Positions 56,327 through 64,000 are shown, counted from the stretch's first letter. The stretch is 64,000 bases of DNA from Limimaricola sp964022235 (GCF_964022235.1 NZ_CAXHZL010000002.1:248001-312000), one strand, 5' to 3'. Made by a program: numbers and translations. The notes: generated by a model from the letters alone, not told the origin.

Positions 56327-56961
56327 TCTTCGACCTCGACGGCACGCTGGTCGACACTGAAACGCTGTGCAATGCCGAGGCGCTTGTGGCGCTGCGCGCG
56401 CAGGGCATCGAGATCGATCACGACTTCTTCGAAAGCCTCGCGGGCGTGCACGACGCGCGGCGGATCGAGCTGATCCGCGAACACACGGGCCAGCCGCTCG
56501 ACGCGGAGCGTTTTCTCGAAGACTGGGACGCGCAGGTCGACGCGCGCCTTGCGCCGGGGCTTCCCCTCAAGACCGGGGCCGAAGAGCTGATCGCGGCCAT
56601 CGCCGGGCTTGGTCTGCCAATGGCGATCGCCACCTCGTCGCGCCGCACGCCGGGGCTGAGCAAGATCCGCGCCGCCGGGCTTGAGGCGCATGTCGACACC
56701 ATCGTCACGGTCGACGACATCGCCCACGCCAAGCCCGCACCCGACGCCTATCTCGAAGCCGCGCGCCGTCTCGGCACCGACCCCGCACGATGCCTCGTCT
56801 TCGAGGACAGCGACACCGGCGCCGAAGCAGGCCGCGCCGCCGGGATGGTCGTGGTGCAGGTGCCCGAGGCCTCCGGCACCAAGGGATCGCACGCCACTCA
56901 TCTGGTCACGGGGCTCATCGAAGGCGCGCGTGCCGCCGGGCTTTTGCCCCTGACTGTGTGA
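56302..56961 (+). CDS. HAD family phosphatase (beta-phosphoglucomutase-like)
   Basis: A 219-residue HAD enzyme. Motif I is VIFDLDGTLVDTE, motif II lies in MAIATSS, motif III Lys in DIAHAKPAPDAYLEAA, and motif IV in VFEDSDTGAEAGRAAG. The four-helix cap (residues ~20-85) places it in the PGM/phosphatase subgroup acting on sugar phosphates or phosphoglycolate. It starts 25 bases before the metallophosphatase stop, with AGGACG upstream. Confidence 0.9.
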   Translation: MPRRYDAVIFDLDGTLVDTETLCNAEALVALRAQGIEIDHDFFESLAGVHDARRIELIREHTGQPLDAERFLEDWDAQVDARLAPGLPLKTGAEELIAAIAGLGLPMAIATSSRRTPGLSKIRAAGLEAHVDTIVTVDDIAHAKPAPDAYLEAARRLGTDPARCLVFEDSDTGAEAGRAAGMVVVQVPEASGTKGSHATHLVTGLIEGARAAGLLPLTV

Positions 56962-57007
56962 TCTCTCGGGCTTGCACCTCGGCGCGGCCTTGCCTATATC
57001 GCCTTTT

Positions 57008-57101
57008 GAGAGGTTGGCGCGGGCGAGCGCCTCGCCAACCCGGTCAGGTCCGGAAGGAAGCAGCCGTAACGAGCCCCGCTTGGGTCGTTGTCCAGCCTCT
57101 C
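57008..57101 (+). ncRNA. ffs: Signal recognition particle RNA (4.5S type)
   Basis: About 94 bases form the single-hairpin SRP RNA. The outer stem pairs GAGAGGTTGG with CCAGCCTCTC (one G-T), and the distal part contains GGTCAGGTCCGGAAGGAAGCAGCC, the conserved domain IV loop with GGAA tetraloop and A-rich asymmetric loop. It has the length and pattern of alphaproteobacterial ffs. It is transcribed in the same direction as rsgA, which follows about 135 bases later. Confidence 0.93.
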
Positions 57102-57126
57102 ACCCACCCGAACCACGGAGGACGTC

Positions 57127-57165
57127 ATGCGGAATGTGATCACCCTCCGGGCCGGGGCCGCCTGA
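57127..57165 (+). CDS. Putative 12-residue peptide between ffs and rsgA
   Basis: A very short frame MRNVITLRAGAA has a strong Shine-Dalgarno (GGAGG, six bases before the ATG) directly after the SRP RNA. It ends 70 bases before rsgA. A GC hairpin GCCCGC CCTC GCGGGC lies between. It could be a leader peptide of rsgA; no start-stop coupling is visible, so the call is weak. Confidence 0.3.
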   Translation: MRNVITLRAGAA

Positions 57166-57235
57166 GCCGCCCCTTGCCCGACGCGACGCCGCCCGCCCTC
57201 GCGGGCTCGTGTTCTTTCGTGACGGGACCAATACA

Positions 57236-58255
57236 GTGACAGACATCACGCTTTCCGATCTCGGCTGGTCGGACCATTTCGCGCGGCAGCTCGAAGAGGG
57301 CGACACGCCCGCGCGCATTGCCGAAATCCATCGCACCATTCTCGTGGCGCTCACTCCTGACGGCCCGGTCAAGATCGGCGCGCCGTCCGGCGCGGGTTCC
57401 TTTGCCGTGGGCGACTGGGTCGGAATGCGCGACGCACAGGCGCGGATGCGCCTCGCGCCACGCAGCCAGATCGCCCGGAAGGCCGCCGGACACACCGTCT
57501 CGCGCCAGCTCGTGGCCGCCAATGTCGACACGCTCGGCATCGTCACCAGCTGCAACGACGACTTCAACCCGGCGCGGCTGGAGCGCTACGTGGCGCTTGC
57601 CATGGCGGGCGACTGCCTGCCGCTGGTGATCGTGACCAAGGCCGACCTCGTGGACGAGGTGGAGCCCTACCTCGCGCAGGCCCGCGCGATCTCGCCGCAG
57701 GTGGTGGCGATGGCGCTCAACGCGCGCGATCTGGACGACGCCTCGCGGCTCGAGCCGTGGTGCGGGCCGGGGCAGACGCTGGCGCTCGTCGGCTCCTCGG
57801 GCGTCGGCAAGACGACTTTGCAGAACGCACTCACTGGCGGGGCCGGGGCCACCGCGGGGGTGCGCTCCGACGATGCCAAGGGGCGGCACACCACGACCTA
57901 CCGGGCGCTGCGGCGCTGCCGCGCAGGGGGCTGGCTGATCGACACGCCGGGCATGCGCGAGCTGCAGCTCACCGACACCGCCGAGGGCATCGAGGAGCTG
58001 TTCGACGACGTGACGGCGCTGGTGAGCGCATGCCGCTTCACCGATTGCGCGCATGAGACCGAGCCGGGGTGCGCGGTGCGCGCGGCCATCGCGGCGGGGG
58101 ATCTCGACCCCGAGCGCCTCACACGCTGGCGCAAGCTGGAGGCCGAGGACCGCCACAACAGCGAAAGCCTCGCCGAGGGGCGCGCGCGCGGTCGCAGTTT
58201 CACCAAGCACATCAAGTCGACGCAGCGCGGCGCGCGTCGCCGCAAGGGCGGTTGA
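57236..58255 (+). CDS. rsgA: Ribosome small subunit-dependent GTPase A
   Basis: A 339-residue circularly permuted GTPase that helps the late maturation of the 30S subunit. An N-terminal OB domain is followed by the G4 element (VTKAD), then G1 GSSGVGKT (residues 186-193), G2/G3 (HTTTYRAL, DTPGMREL) and a C-terminal zinc-binding knuckle in CRFTDCAHETEPGC. The order G4-G1-G3 is the hallmark of the family. I use GTG 57236 (TDITLSDLG); GTG 57209 is possible but has no better site. Confidence 0.92.
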   Translation: MTDITLSDLGWSDHFARQLEEGDTPARIAEIHRTILVALTPDGPVKIGAPSGAGSFAVGDWVGMRDAQARMRLAPRSQIARKAAGHTVSRQLVAANVDTLGIVTSCNDDFNPARLERYVALAMAGDCLPLVIVTKADLVDEVEPYLAQARAISPQVVAMALNARDLDDASRLEPWCGPGQTLALVGSSGVGKTTLQNALTGGAGATAGVRSDDAKGRHTTTYRALRRCRAGGWLIDTPGMRELQLTDTAEGIEELFDDVTALVSACRFTDCAHETEPGCAVRAAIAAGDLDPERLTRWRKLEAEDRHNSESLAEGRARGRSFTKHIKSTQRGARRRKGG

Positions 58256-58298
58256 CGCCCCGCCTCCCGCCGGGCCTGATGGCCCGGCAGGAGGACGC

Positions 58299-58688
58299 AT
58301 GGACGACACCGATGGCGACCGCGAGGTCGACGCCAAGACCCAATGGGCCGAGGATCGCACCGATTGGGCCGAGGACCGCACGCTTCTGGCCAACGAGCGG
58401 ACCTTTGCGGGCTGGATGCGCACCGGCATGGCGGCGCTTGCCGTGGCGATCGGGCTCAAGGCGGTGTTCGGCGAGTTCGAACCCACTTGGGTCGCCAAGG
58501 CGACGGCGACGATCTTCGTCGCCATCGCGGTGCTGATCTTTGCCGCCGCCGCGCGTGAGACTCGCCGCGCGCAGCGGCGCATCTCCAGCCATGTGGCCGA
58601 GGCACAGGGCGCGCGGCGGATGCTGATCCTCGCGGTGCTGCTGTCGCTCGGCGCGATTGCCACGGGCGCGATCCTGTGGCTGCTCTGA
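58299..58688 (+). CDS. DUF202 (YidH-like) membrane protein
   Basis: A 129-residue protein with an acidic N-terminal ~20 residues, the conserved DUF202 motif WAEDRTLLANERTFAGWMRTGMAALAVAIGL (residues ~26-55), and three hydrophobic segments near 40-55, 66-85 and 108-128. Function is unknown. GGAGGACGC directly precedes the ATG. It lies between rsgA and dnaX on the same strand. Confidence 0.85.
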   Translation: MDDTDGDREVDAKTQWAEDRTDWAEDRTLLANERTFAGWMRTGMAALAVAIGLKAVFGEFEPTWVAKATATIFVAIAVLIFAAAARETRRAQRRISSHVAEAQGARRMLILAVLLSLGAIATGAILWLL

Positions 58689-58758
58689 GCCCGCACATGG
58701 TGGACCTCCCCGGCCCCAAGGCCTAGTTTGGCCCGGTCCCTCACCCGGAGCCCTACGC

Positions 58759-60519
58759 ATGTCCGACACCCCCGCCTATCAGGTCCTCGCCCGGAAATAC
58801 CGGCCCGAGACCTTTGCCGATCTCGTCGGGCAGGATGCGATGGTGCGCACGCTGAAGAACGCCTTTGCCGCGAACCGCATCGCGCAAGCCTTCATCATGA
58901 CCGGCATCCGGGGCACGGGTAAGACGACGACGGCGCGGATCATCGCCAAGGGCATGAACTGTATCGGTCCCGACGGTCAGGGCGGCCCCACGACCGAGCC
59001 TTGCGGCCAGTGCGAGCATTGCGTGGCGATCATGGAGGGCCGCCACGTCGACGTGATGGAGATGGACGCGGCCTCCAACACCGGCGTCGCCAACATCCGC
59101 GAGATCATCGACAGCGTGCACTACCGGGCGGCTTCGGCGCGCTACAAGGTCTATATCATCGACGAGGTTCACATGCTGTCAACGGGGGCGTTCAACGCGC
59201 TTTTGAAGACGCTGGAGGAGCCGCCCGAACACGTGAAGTTCATCTTTGCCACCACCGAGATCCGCAAGGTGCCGGTGACGGTGTTGTCGCGTTGTCAGCG
59301 CTTCGATCTGCGCCGGATCGAGCCCGAGGTGATGATCGCGCTGCTTCGAAAGATCGCGACCGCGGAGTCCGCCGAGATCGCCGACGACGCGCTGGCGCTG
59401 ATCACGCGGGCCGCCGAAGGCTCGGCGCGCGATGCGACCTCGCTTCTCGACCAGGCGATCAGCCATGGCGCGGGCGAGACCACGGCCGAGCAGATCCGTG
59501 CGATGCTGGGCCTCGCCGACCGGGGCCGGGTGCTCGATCTGTTCGATATGATCCTGAAGGGGGACGCGGCGAGCGCGCTGACCGAGCTGTCGGGCCAGTA
59601 TGCCGAAGGCGCCGACCCGATGGCGGTGCTACGCGATCTGGCCGAGATCGCGCATTGGGTTTCGGTCATCAAGATCACACCCGAGGCCGCCGACGATCCC
59701 ACGGTCGGCCCCGACGAACGGGCGCGCGGCGCACAGATGGCCGAGGCCCTGCCGATGCGGGTGCTGACCCGGCTGTGGCAGATGCTTCTGAAGGCGCTGG
59801 AGGAAGTCGCCCACGCCCCCAATGCCATGATGGCCGCCGAGATGGCGGTGATCCGTCTCACCCATGTGGCCGACCTTCCCTCACCCGAGGAACTGGTGCG
59901 CAAGTTGCAGGACATGCCCGTCCCTCCGCCGCCTTCGGGCGGCGGAGGCGGCGGCGCGCGCCCCGCGCAGGGCGATCAGATGCAGGCGCGCGGCACGCCT
60001 GCGCCCACCCATGCCAGCCCCTCCGGCGCTTCGGCACGCGGCGGCGCACAGCCCGCTGTGGCCATCGCCACGGAGAACGCTCTGGCGCGCTATGCCCGCT
60101 TCGAGGATGTGGTCGAGCTGATCCGGCATCACCGCGATGTGCAGATGCTGATCGAGGTGGAAACCACGCTGCGCCTCGTGCGCTACAGCCCCGGCAGGAT
60201 CGAATTCGCGCCCACCGAAGACGCGCGCTCGGACATGGCGCAGCGGCTGGGCCAGAAGCTGCAGGCCTGGACCGGTGCGCGCTGGGCGATGAGCGTCGTG
60301 GCCACGGGCGGTGAGCCCACCATTGCCGAGACGCGTGACGCCGCCACGCTGGCGCTCCGGCAGGAGGCCGAGGCGCATCCGCTGGTCCGCGCGGTCTTCG
60401 CGGCCTTTCCAAAGGCCAGGATCACCGAGATCCGCACCGAGGCCGAGCGCGCGCAGCACGCGGCCGAGGATGCGCTGGCCGAAGTCGAGGACGAATGGGA
60501 CCCCTTCGAGGAGGAGTGA
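58759..60519 (+). CDS. dnaX: DNA polymerase III gamma/tau subunit
   Basis: A 586-residue clamp-loader ATPase. Walker A is GIRGTGKTTTA (residues ~49-59), the four-cysteine zinc module is CIGPDG...CGQCEHC, Walker B is in YIIDEVHMLS, and the sensor/arginine-finger SRC motif is in VTVLSRCQRFDLR. Domain III ends around residue 385; a Pro/Gly linker VPPPPSGGGGGG (residues ~387-398) leads to a C-terminal tau domain that binds the polymerase. No A/T slippery heptamer is seen for a programmed frameshift. The ATG follows GGAG. It heads the dnaX-ybaB-recR set. Confidence 0.95.
   Translation: MSDTPAYQVLARKYRPETFADLVGQDAMVRTLKNAFAANRIAQAFIMTGIRGTGKTTTARIIAKGMNCIGPDGQGGPTTEPCGQCEHCVAIMEGRHVDVMEMDAASNTGVANIREIIDSVHYRAASARYKVYIIDEVHMLSTGAFNALLKTLEEPPEHVKFIFATTEIRKVPVTVLSRCQRFDLRRIEPEVMIALLRKIATAESAEIADDALALITRAAEGSARDATSLLDQAISHGAGETTAEQIRAMLGLADRGRVLDLFDMILKGDAASALTELSGQYAEGADPMAVLRDLAEIAHWVSVIKITPEAADDPTVGPDERARGAQMAEALPMRVLTRLWQMLLKALEEVAHAPNAMMAAEMAVIRLTHVADLPSPEELVRKLQDMPVPPPPSGGGGGGARPAQGDQMQARGTPAPTHASPSGASARGGAQPAVAIATENALARYARFEDVVELIRHHRDVQMLIEVETTLRLVRYSPGRIEFAPTEDARSDMAQRLGQKLQAWTGARWAMSVVATGGEPTIAETRDAATLALRQEAEAHPLVRAVFAAFPKARITEIRTEAERAQHAAEDALAEVEDEWDPFEEE
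59923..59948 (+). other. Perfect hairpin with TTCG loop inside dnaX
   Basis: Within the linker codons, CCTCCGCCGCC pairs perfectly with GGCGGCGGAGG around a TTCG loop closed by C-G, the extra-stable tetraloop in RNA. It lies at the border between the ATPase part and the tau-specific domain. Confidence 0.7.
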
Positions 60520-60596
60520 GCCCAATCGCTGCGCCGCCCTTGTGACATGGCCCCCGCGACCGTATCTCTGGGCCAACACATTCGAGGAGATCAACG

Positions 60597-60941
60597 ATGT
60601 TCAAGGGGCTTGGTGGCCTGGGCGACATGTCCAAGATGATGAAGGCCGCGCAGGAGATGCAGAGCAAAATGGCGCAGATCCAGGAGGATCTGGCCTCCAT
60701 TACCGTGACCGGCGAGAGCGGCGCGGGACTGGTGAAGGCCACGGCGACGGCCAAGGGCGAGCTTACGGGCCTCGACATCGACCCGTCGATCTTCGTGGCC
60801 TCCGAAAAGGAAGTGGTCGAGGATCTGATCCTCGCCGCGATCAAGGACGCGCAGTCGCGCGCGAGCGAGCGTGCCCAGTCCGAGATGAAGAAGATCACCG
60901 AAGAGCTCGGCCTGCCTGCCGGCATGAACCTGCCGTTCTGA
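60597..60941 (+). CDS. YbaB/EbfC-family nucleoid-associated protein
   Basis: A 114-residue DNA-binding dimer protein. The Met-rich start FKGLGGLGDMSKMMKAAQEMQSKMAQIQEDLASITVTGESGAGLVKAT is the family hallmark, and the C-terminal AIKDAQSRASERAQSEMKKIT helix completes it. It lies 77 bases after dnaX and ahead of recR, an arrangement common to most bacteria. Confidence 0.95.
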   Translation: MFKGLGGLGDMSKMMKAAQEMQSKMAQIQEDLASITVTGESGAGLVKATATAKGELTGLDIDPSIFVASEKEVVEDLILAAIKDAQSRASERAQSEMKKITEELGLPAGMNLPF

Positions 60942-61008
60942 GGCACCCCCTGCGCCCTCCCTCGTCAAACAAGCGATCCCGACCCGCCAGCCCGCGAAAG
61001 GCCCGATC

Positions 61009-61602
61009 ATGAGCGAGGACCGTGAGGCCATCGACCGGCTGATCGAGCTGATGTCGCGGCTGCCGGGTTTGGGGCCGCGATCGGCCCGGCGCGCCGTGCT
61101 GCATCTGGTGAAAAAGCGCGGCACGCTGCTGACGCCCTTGGCCGAGACGATGACCGAGGTGGGGGCCACCGCGCGCGAGTGCCTCAACTGCGGCAATGTC
61201 GGCACCGGCGACGTTTGCGGCATCTGCGCCGACGAGCGGCGCGCGACGGGGCAGATCTGCGTGGTCGAGGATGTGGCCGATCTCTGGGCGATGGAGCGCT
61301 CGGGCGTGTTCAAGGGTCGCTACCATGTGCTCGGCGGCACGCTCTCGGCGCTCGACGCCGTGGGCCCCGACGAGTTGCGCATTCCGCGCCTCATGGACCG
61401 GGTGAAATCCGAGGCGGTGTCGGAGGTGATCCTCGCGCTCGGGGCCACCATCGACGGTCAGACCACGGCGCATTACATTTCCGACCAACTGCCCGACGTA
61501 TCGGTCACCTCGTTGGCTCAGGGCGTGCCGGTGGGCGGCGAGCTGGACTATCTCGACGATGGCACGATCAGCGCGGCGCTCAGGGCAAGGCGCAGCCTCT
61601 GA
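61009..61602 (+). CDS. recR: Recombination protein RecR
   Basis: A 197-residue repair protein that loads RecA in the RecFOR pathway. The helix-hairpin-helix LMSRLPGLGPRSARRAVLHLV, the zinc finger CLNCGNVGTGDVCGIC (Cys4), the Toprim segment ICVVEDVADLWAMERSG and the C-terminal Walker-like GVPVGGELDYLDDGT are all present. It is the third gene of dnaX-ybaB-recR. Confidence 0.96.
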   Translation: MSEDREAIDRLIELMSRLPGLGPRSARRAVLHLVKKRGTLLTPLAETMTEVGATARECLNCGNVGTGDVCGICADERRATGQICVVEDVADLWAMERSGVFKGRYHVLGGTLSALDAVGPDELRIPRLMDRVKSEAVSEVILALGATIDGQTTAHYISDQLPDVSVTSLAQGVPVGGELDYLDDGTISAALRARRSL

Positions 61603-61720
61603 CCCCTTGCGGCACCGTCGAGGGACGTTCTATTCCCCTCCCCAAGCGAGGACCACCTCCGCCCCATCGCGGGCCTGACGAGCCGGGACGACCCGGTGGA
61701 CATGGCACAGCGGAGGCTCC

Positions 61721-62149
61721 ATGCGCACGAAATCCGATCGTATCCGGCAGGCCGTCAGCTTCGAATTGATCGGGCTGGCCACGGTCACGCCTCTGGGATC
61801 GTGGATTTACGGCTTCCCGCTGCTCGATATCGGCACGATCAGCGTGATCTCTTCGCTGGTGGCGACCTGCTGGAACTATGTGTTCAATTTCATCTTCGAT
61901 CATGCGCTGCGGTACTGGCGCGGCACCACGGCCAAGACGCTGCCTCTGCGCGCGCTGCATGCCACGGCCTTCGAGCTGGGGCTGCTGCTGATCCTGCTGC
62001 CGATCTTCTCGTGGTGGCTCGATCTGGGCTATCTGGAAGCCTTCATGATCCAGCTCAGCTTCGCGCTGTTCTACCTCGTCTACACGATTGTCTTCACTTG
62101 GGTCTATGACCGGGTGTTTCCCGATCCGAGCGCCCGGGCCGCTGCCTGA
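61721..62149 (+). CDS. PACE-family efflux transporter
   Basis: A 142-residue membrane protein built of two bacterial transmembrane-pair repeats (residues ~8-62 and ~72-130). It contains RIRQAVSFELIGLATVTPLGSWI, VATCWNYVFNFIFD and RALHATAFELGLLLILLPIFSWW, which are the conserved segments of proteobacterial antimicrobial compound efflux (PACE) proteins, including the membrane-embedded Glu in FELIG and FELG. Such proteins export biguanides like chlorhexidine by proton antiport; natural substrates may be polyamines. It is a single gene, 118 bases after recR. Confidence 0.85.
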   Translation: MRTKSDRIRQAVSFELIGLATVTPLGSWIYGFPLLDIGTISVISSLVATCWNYVFNFIFDHALRYWRGTTAKTLPLRALHATAFELGLLLILLPIFSWWLDLGYLEAFMIQLSFALFYLVYTIVFTWVYDRVFPDPSARAAA

Positions 62150-62191
62150 GCAGATGCCCTCTGGTCCAGTGTCGGGACGCGAGGCGTCCCT

Positions 62192-62224
62192 GCGGCGCCG
62201 GGGGCGCATGCCTCCCGGCGCCGC
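62192..62224. terminator. Hairpin between the PACE and TrcR genes (likely bidirectional)
   Basis: A perfect 11-base stem (GCGGCGCCGGG with CCCGGCGCCGC, loop of 11) lies between two convergent genes. No T tract follows on either strand. Confidence 0.7.
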
Positions 62225-62231
62225 ATGAAGA

Positions 62232-63002
62232 TCAGTTGTCCTCGTCGTCCTCGTCGTCGCCCTTGCCCGGCAGGTTGAAGAAGCTGTCGGCGTCCTTGAC
62301 GTCGCGCTTGTCCTCCTTTTCCTCCTCCTCGTCGGCGGCGTTGCTCTCGGAGAGCGAGAAGCTCTCGAGGCCCGACATCGAGGACGGCATCTTGGGCTCG
62401 GGTGCCATGCCGAGGCTCTGCTCGGTCGAGACCAGCTTGCGGCGCTCGTCGTCGGTCATGGCCGAGCCGTCGCGCAGGCGCTTGGCGTTGGCCTGCTGCA
62501 CGGCGGCATCAAGCTCGGACTGGCGGCATAGGCCCAGAGCCACGGGATCGATCGGGTCGATGTTGCCGATGTTCCAATGGGTGCGCTCGCGGATCGCCTG
62601 GATCGTCGGCTTGGTGGTGCCGACGAGCTTGGAGACCTGGCCGTCCGACAGCTCGGGGTGGAACTTGACCAGCCACAGGATCGAGGCGGGCCGGTCCTGA
62701 CGCTTGGACAGCGGCGTGTAGCGCGGGCCACGGCGCTTTTCTTCGCCCACTGCGGAAGCGTTGAACTTCAGCTTGAGCTTGTAGAGCGGGTTCTTCTCCG
62801 CCTTCTCGATCTCGTCCGGCGTCAGTTGGTTGTTGGCGACGGGGTCGAACCCCTTGACGCCAGCGGCCACGTCGCCGTCCGCGATGCCCTGCACCTCGAG
62901 CTCGTGCAGGCCGCAGAAGTCGCCGATCTGCTTGAAGCTGATCGTCGTGTTGTCCACCAGCCAGACGGCGGTGGCCTTGGCCATGAGCGGTTTGTCAGCC
63001 AT
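62232..63002 (-). CDS. trcR: Cell cycle transcriptional regulator TrcR (DUF1013)
   Basis: A 256-residue DUF1013 protein. The N-terminal segment LMAKATAVWLVDNTTISFKQIGDFCGLHELEVQGIADG is a helix-turn-helix-like block; the central region GPRYTPLSKRQDRPASILWLVKFHPELSDGQVSKLVGTTKPTIQAIRERTHWN is the most conserved and also helical. The last ~40 residues are strongly acidic (Asp/Glu runs), separated by Ser-rich sequence. TrcR in Caulobacter binds near RNA polymerase and CtrA-linked promoters. It is divergent from the RNase T2 gene. Confidence 0.9.
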   Translation of the reverse strand: MADKPLMAKATAVWLVDNTTISFKQIGDFCGLHELEVQGIADGDVAAGVKGFDPVANNQLTPDEIEKAEKNPLYKLKLKFNASAVGEEKRRGPRYTPLSKRQDRPASILWLVKFHPELSDGQVSKLVGTTKPTIQAIRERTHWNIGNIDPIDPVALGLCRQSELDAAVQQANAKRLRDGSAMTDDERRKLVSTEQSLGMAPEPKMPSSMSGLESFSLSESNAADEEEEKEDKRDVKDADSFFNLPGKGDDEDDEDN

Positions 63003-63134
63003 GTGAACACCCTTTCGAAAAACACGTTTCCCCCGGCCCCGGCCTGGGGCGGACCGCTCGGGCGATCCTTGTTTCCATTTTCGGGGAACTCAACGGGCTA
63101 TATAGGGATCAGACAAGCAGGAGGAAAGACATAA

Positions 63135-63770
63135 ATGACCCTTGCGGCAAGAGCATTCGCGGTGCTGGCGCTCCTCGCCTCGCCCCTGCGCGCCGAGACG
63201 GCGGGCACGTTCGACTACTATGTGCTGAGCCTGAGCTGGTCGCCCGGCTGGTGCGCCCGCGAGGGGGACGCGCGCGACTCGGAGCAATGCGATGCAAGCC
63301 GCGATCTGGGTTGGGTGCTGCACGGGCTCTGGCCGCAGTACGAGGACGGCTGGCCCGACTACTGCGCCACGCCCAGCGCGCCGCCGTCGCGGGCGCGCAC
63401 TCAGGCGATGTCGGACATCATGGGCACTTCCGGCTCGGCCTGGCACCAGTGGAAGAAGCACGGCACCTGCTCGGGGCTGTCGGCGGACGCCTATTTCGAG
63501 ACCGCGCGCGAGGCTTACGAGAGCGTCACCCGTCCCGAGGAGTTCCGCAGGCTCGACCGCGAGATCACCCTGCCCGCCACGCTGGTCGAGGAGGCGTTTT
63601 TGCGCGACAACCCGGATCTCGCGGCGGATGGCCTCACCGTCACCTGCCAGAGCGGCATGGTGCAGGAGGTGCGGATCTGCCTGACGCGCGATCTGGAGCC
63701 GCGCGACTGCGGGCGCGACGTGATCCGCGACTGCACGCTGGGGGACGCGCTGATGCTGCCGATCCGTTAG
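63135..63770 (+). CDS. Ribonuclease T2 family protein
   Basis: A 211-residue secreted ribonuclease. A signal peptide (residues 1-20, cleavage after LRA) is followed by the two active-site segments: CAS1 WVLHGLWPQYEDGWPDYC (H63) and CAS2 WHQWKKHGTC (H104, K108, H109). Cysteines typical of the fold are in SPGWC, EQCD, DYC and GTC. It cleaves single-stranded RNA through 2',3'-cyclic phosphates in the periplasm or outside. GGAGGAAAGAC precedes the ATG. Its stop overlaps that of the convergent hydrolase gene. Confidence 0.93.
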   Translation: MTLAARAFAVLALLASPLRAETAGTFDYYVLSLSWSPGWCAREGDARDSEQCDASRDLGWVLHGLWPQYEDGWPDYCATPSAPPSRARTQAMSDIMGTSGSAWHQWKKHGTCSGLSADAYFETAREAYESVTRPEEFRRLDREITLPATLVEEAFLRDNPDLAADGLTVTCQSGMVQEVRICLTRDLEPRDCGRDVIRDCTLGDALMLPIR

Positions 63771-64000
63771 GGCGCGCCCAGCATGTCGAAGAAGGCGACG
63801 GTGGCCGCGACCATCTCGTCGAGCCGCTCGGGCCCCTCGAAGGCATCGAACGTGTGGTCCATCTCGCGCAGCCACAGCTCCTCGCGCCCCTCGTGGGCCC
63901 CGAGCAGCATTTCGGCCTGCGCCGGATCGACCGTGGCGTCATTGGTGCCCTGTGCCACGAAGAGCGGGCCGTCGTAGCTCGACATCTCACCCACCGGGTC
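63767..64000 (-). CDS. Alpha/beta hydrolase C-terminal part (5' end outside window)
   Basis: The last ~77 residues of a minus-strand gene that enters from the right edge. The visible part has the strand-loop GPLFVAQGTNDATVDPAQAE (with the Asp of the catalytic triad in GTNDATV) and MDHTFDAFEGPERLDEMVAATVAFF (with the catalytic His in DHTF). This is the C-terminal end of an alpha/beta hydrolase of the dienelactone hydrolase/peptidase-like group. The stop TAA shares bases with the RNase T2 stop. Confidence 0.8.
   Translation of the reverse strand, partial: DPVGEMSSYDGPLFVAQGTNDATVDPAQAEMLLGAHEGREELWLREMDHTFDAFEGPERLDEMVAATVAFFDMLGAP

Overview
The window is a GC-rich, densely packed stretch of bacterial chromosome, about 66 protein genes in 64 kb, almost all with clear housekeeping families. 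The gene set points to an alphaproteobacterium of the Rhodobacteraceae / Roseobacter group. Supporting features are the lineage-typical families DUF1467, DUF2125 and DUF1013 (TrcR), a membrane-anchored CycM-type cytochrome c, an atpHAGDC operon without the F0 genes, a short 4.5S-type SRP RNA, and frequent GTG starts. I do not assign a genus. I see no prophage, insertion sequence, CRISPR array, tRNA or rRNA, and no region whose composition looks foreign, apart from a small AT-rich island in front of a D-alanyl-D-alanine carboxypeptidase gene.

Layout. 0-7.5 kb: envelope and small-metabolism genes (DUF1467, EI24, nitroreductase, prepilin peptidase, aldo/keto reductase, AI-2E-type permease), then the ABC-F factor EttA, a cold-shock protein and a small membrane protein. 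7.5-13 kb (minus strand): H-type lectin-domain protein and the F1 ATP synthase operon. 13-17.3 kb: a methyltransferase, glyoxalase II and ClpA, the last behind a good candidate RpoH heat-shock promoter. 17.4-24.4 kb: a cell-envelope block with a LytM (M23) metallopeptidase, an ExbB/MotA-like channel protein paired with a 732-residue MotB/OmpA-like coiled-coil protein, ChaC, DUF2125 and an extensin-like (LAS-type) protein. 24.4-27.3 kb: tyrC, hisC and rpsD. 27.5-34.5 kb: LpxR-like protein, CoA transferase, GAF histidine kinase, GH13 alpha-glucosidase preceded by LacI-type operators, DUF2189 and a cytochrome P460.

34.7-41.8 kb: haem genes hemC, hemE and hemF with a DUF2270 protein between them, then a lipoprotein, an SDR-family protein lacking its catalytic lysine, an RsmC-like methyltransferase and ClpS. 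41.9-45.2 kb: HAD hydrolase, DacA-type carboxypeptidase with a SPOR domain, FAH-family protein. 45.3-51.1 kb: the peptide transporter yejABEF. 51.3-54.2 kb: CycM-like cytochrome, pheA, SRPBCC protein, nudC. 54.4-64 kb: a cytoplasmic CpdB-like metallophosphatase overlapping a HAD phosphatase, SRP RNA (ffs), rsgA, DUF202, dnaX-ybaB-recR, a PACE efflux protein, TrcR, RNase T2 and a partial alpha/beta hydrolase.

How the parts relate. Several groups act together: the F1 ATPase operon; hemC-hemE-hemF (three steps from porphobilinogen to protoporphyrinogen); tyrC-hisC with the more distant pheA (phenylalanine and tyrosine synthesis); ClpA with its adaptor ClpS encoded 24 kb away; dnaX-ybaB-recR (replication and repair); and the envelope block. 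The most interesting unexplained item is the ExbB/OmpA pair, which looks like a proton-driven envelope machine whose long coiled coil lies on the periplasmic side. Other points worth a second look are two short leader-type ORFs, a perfect hairpin inside dnaX, and the SDR protein with Cys in place of the catalytic Lys.
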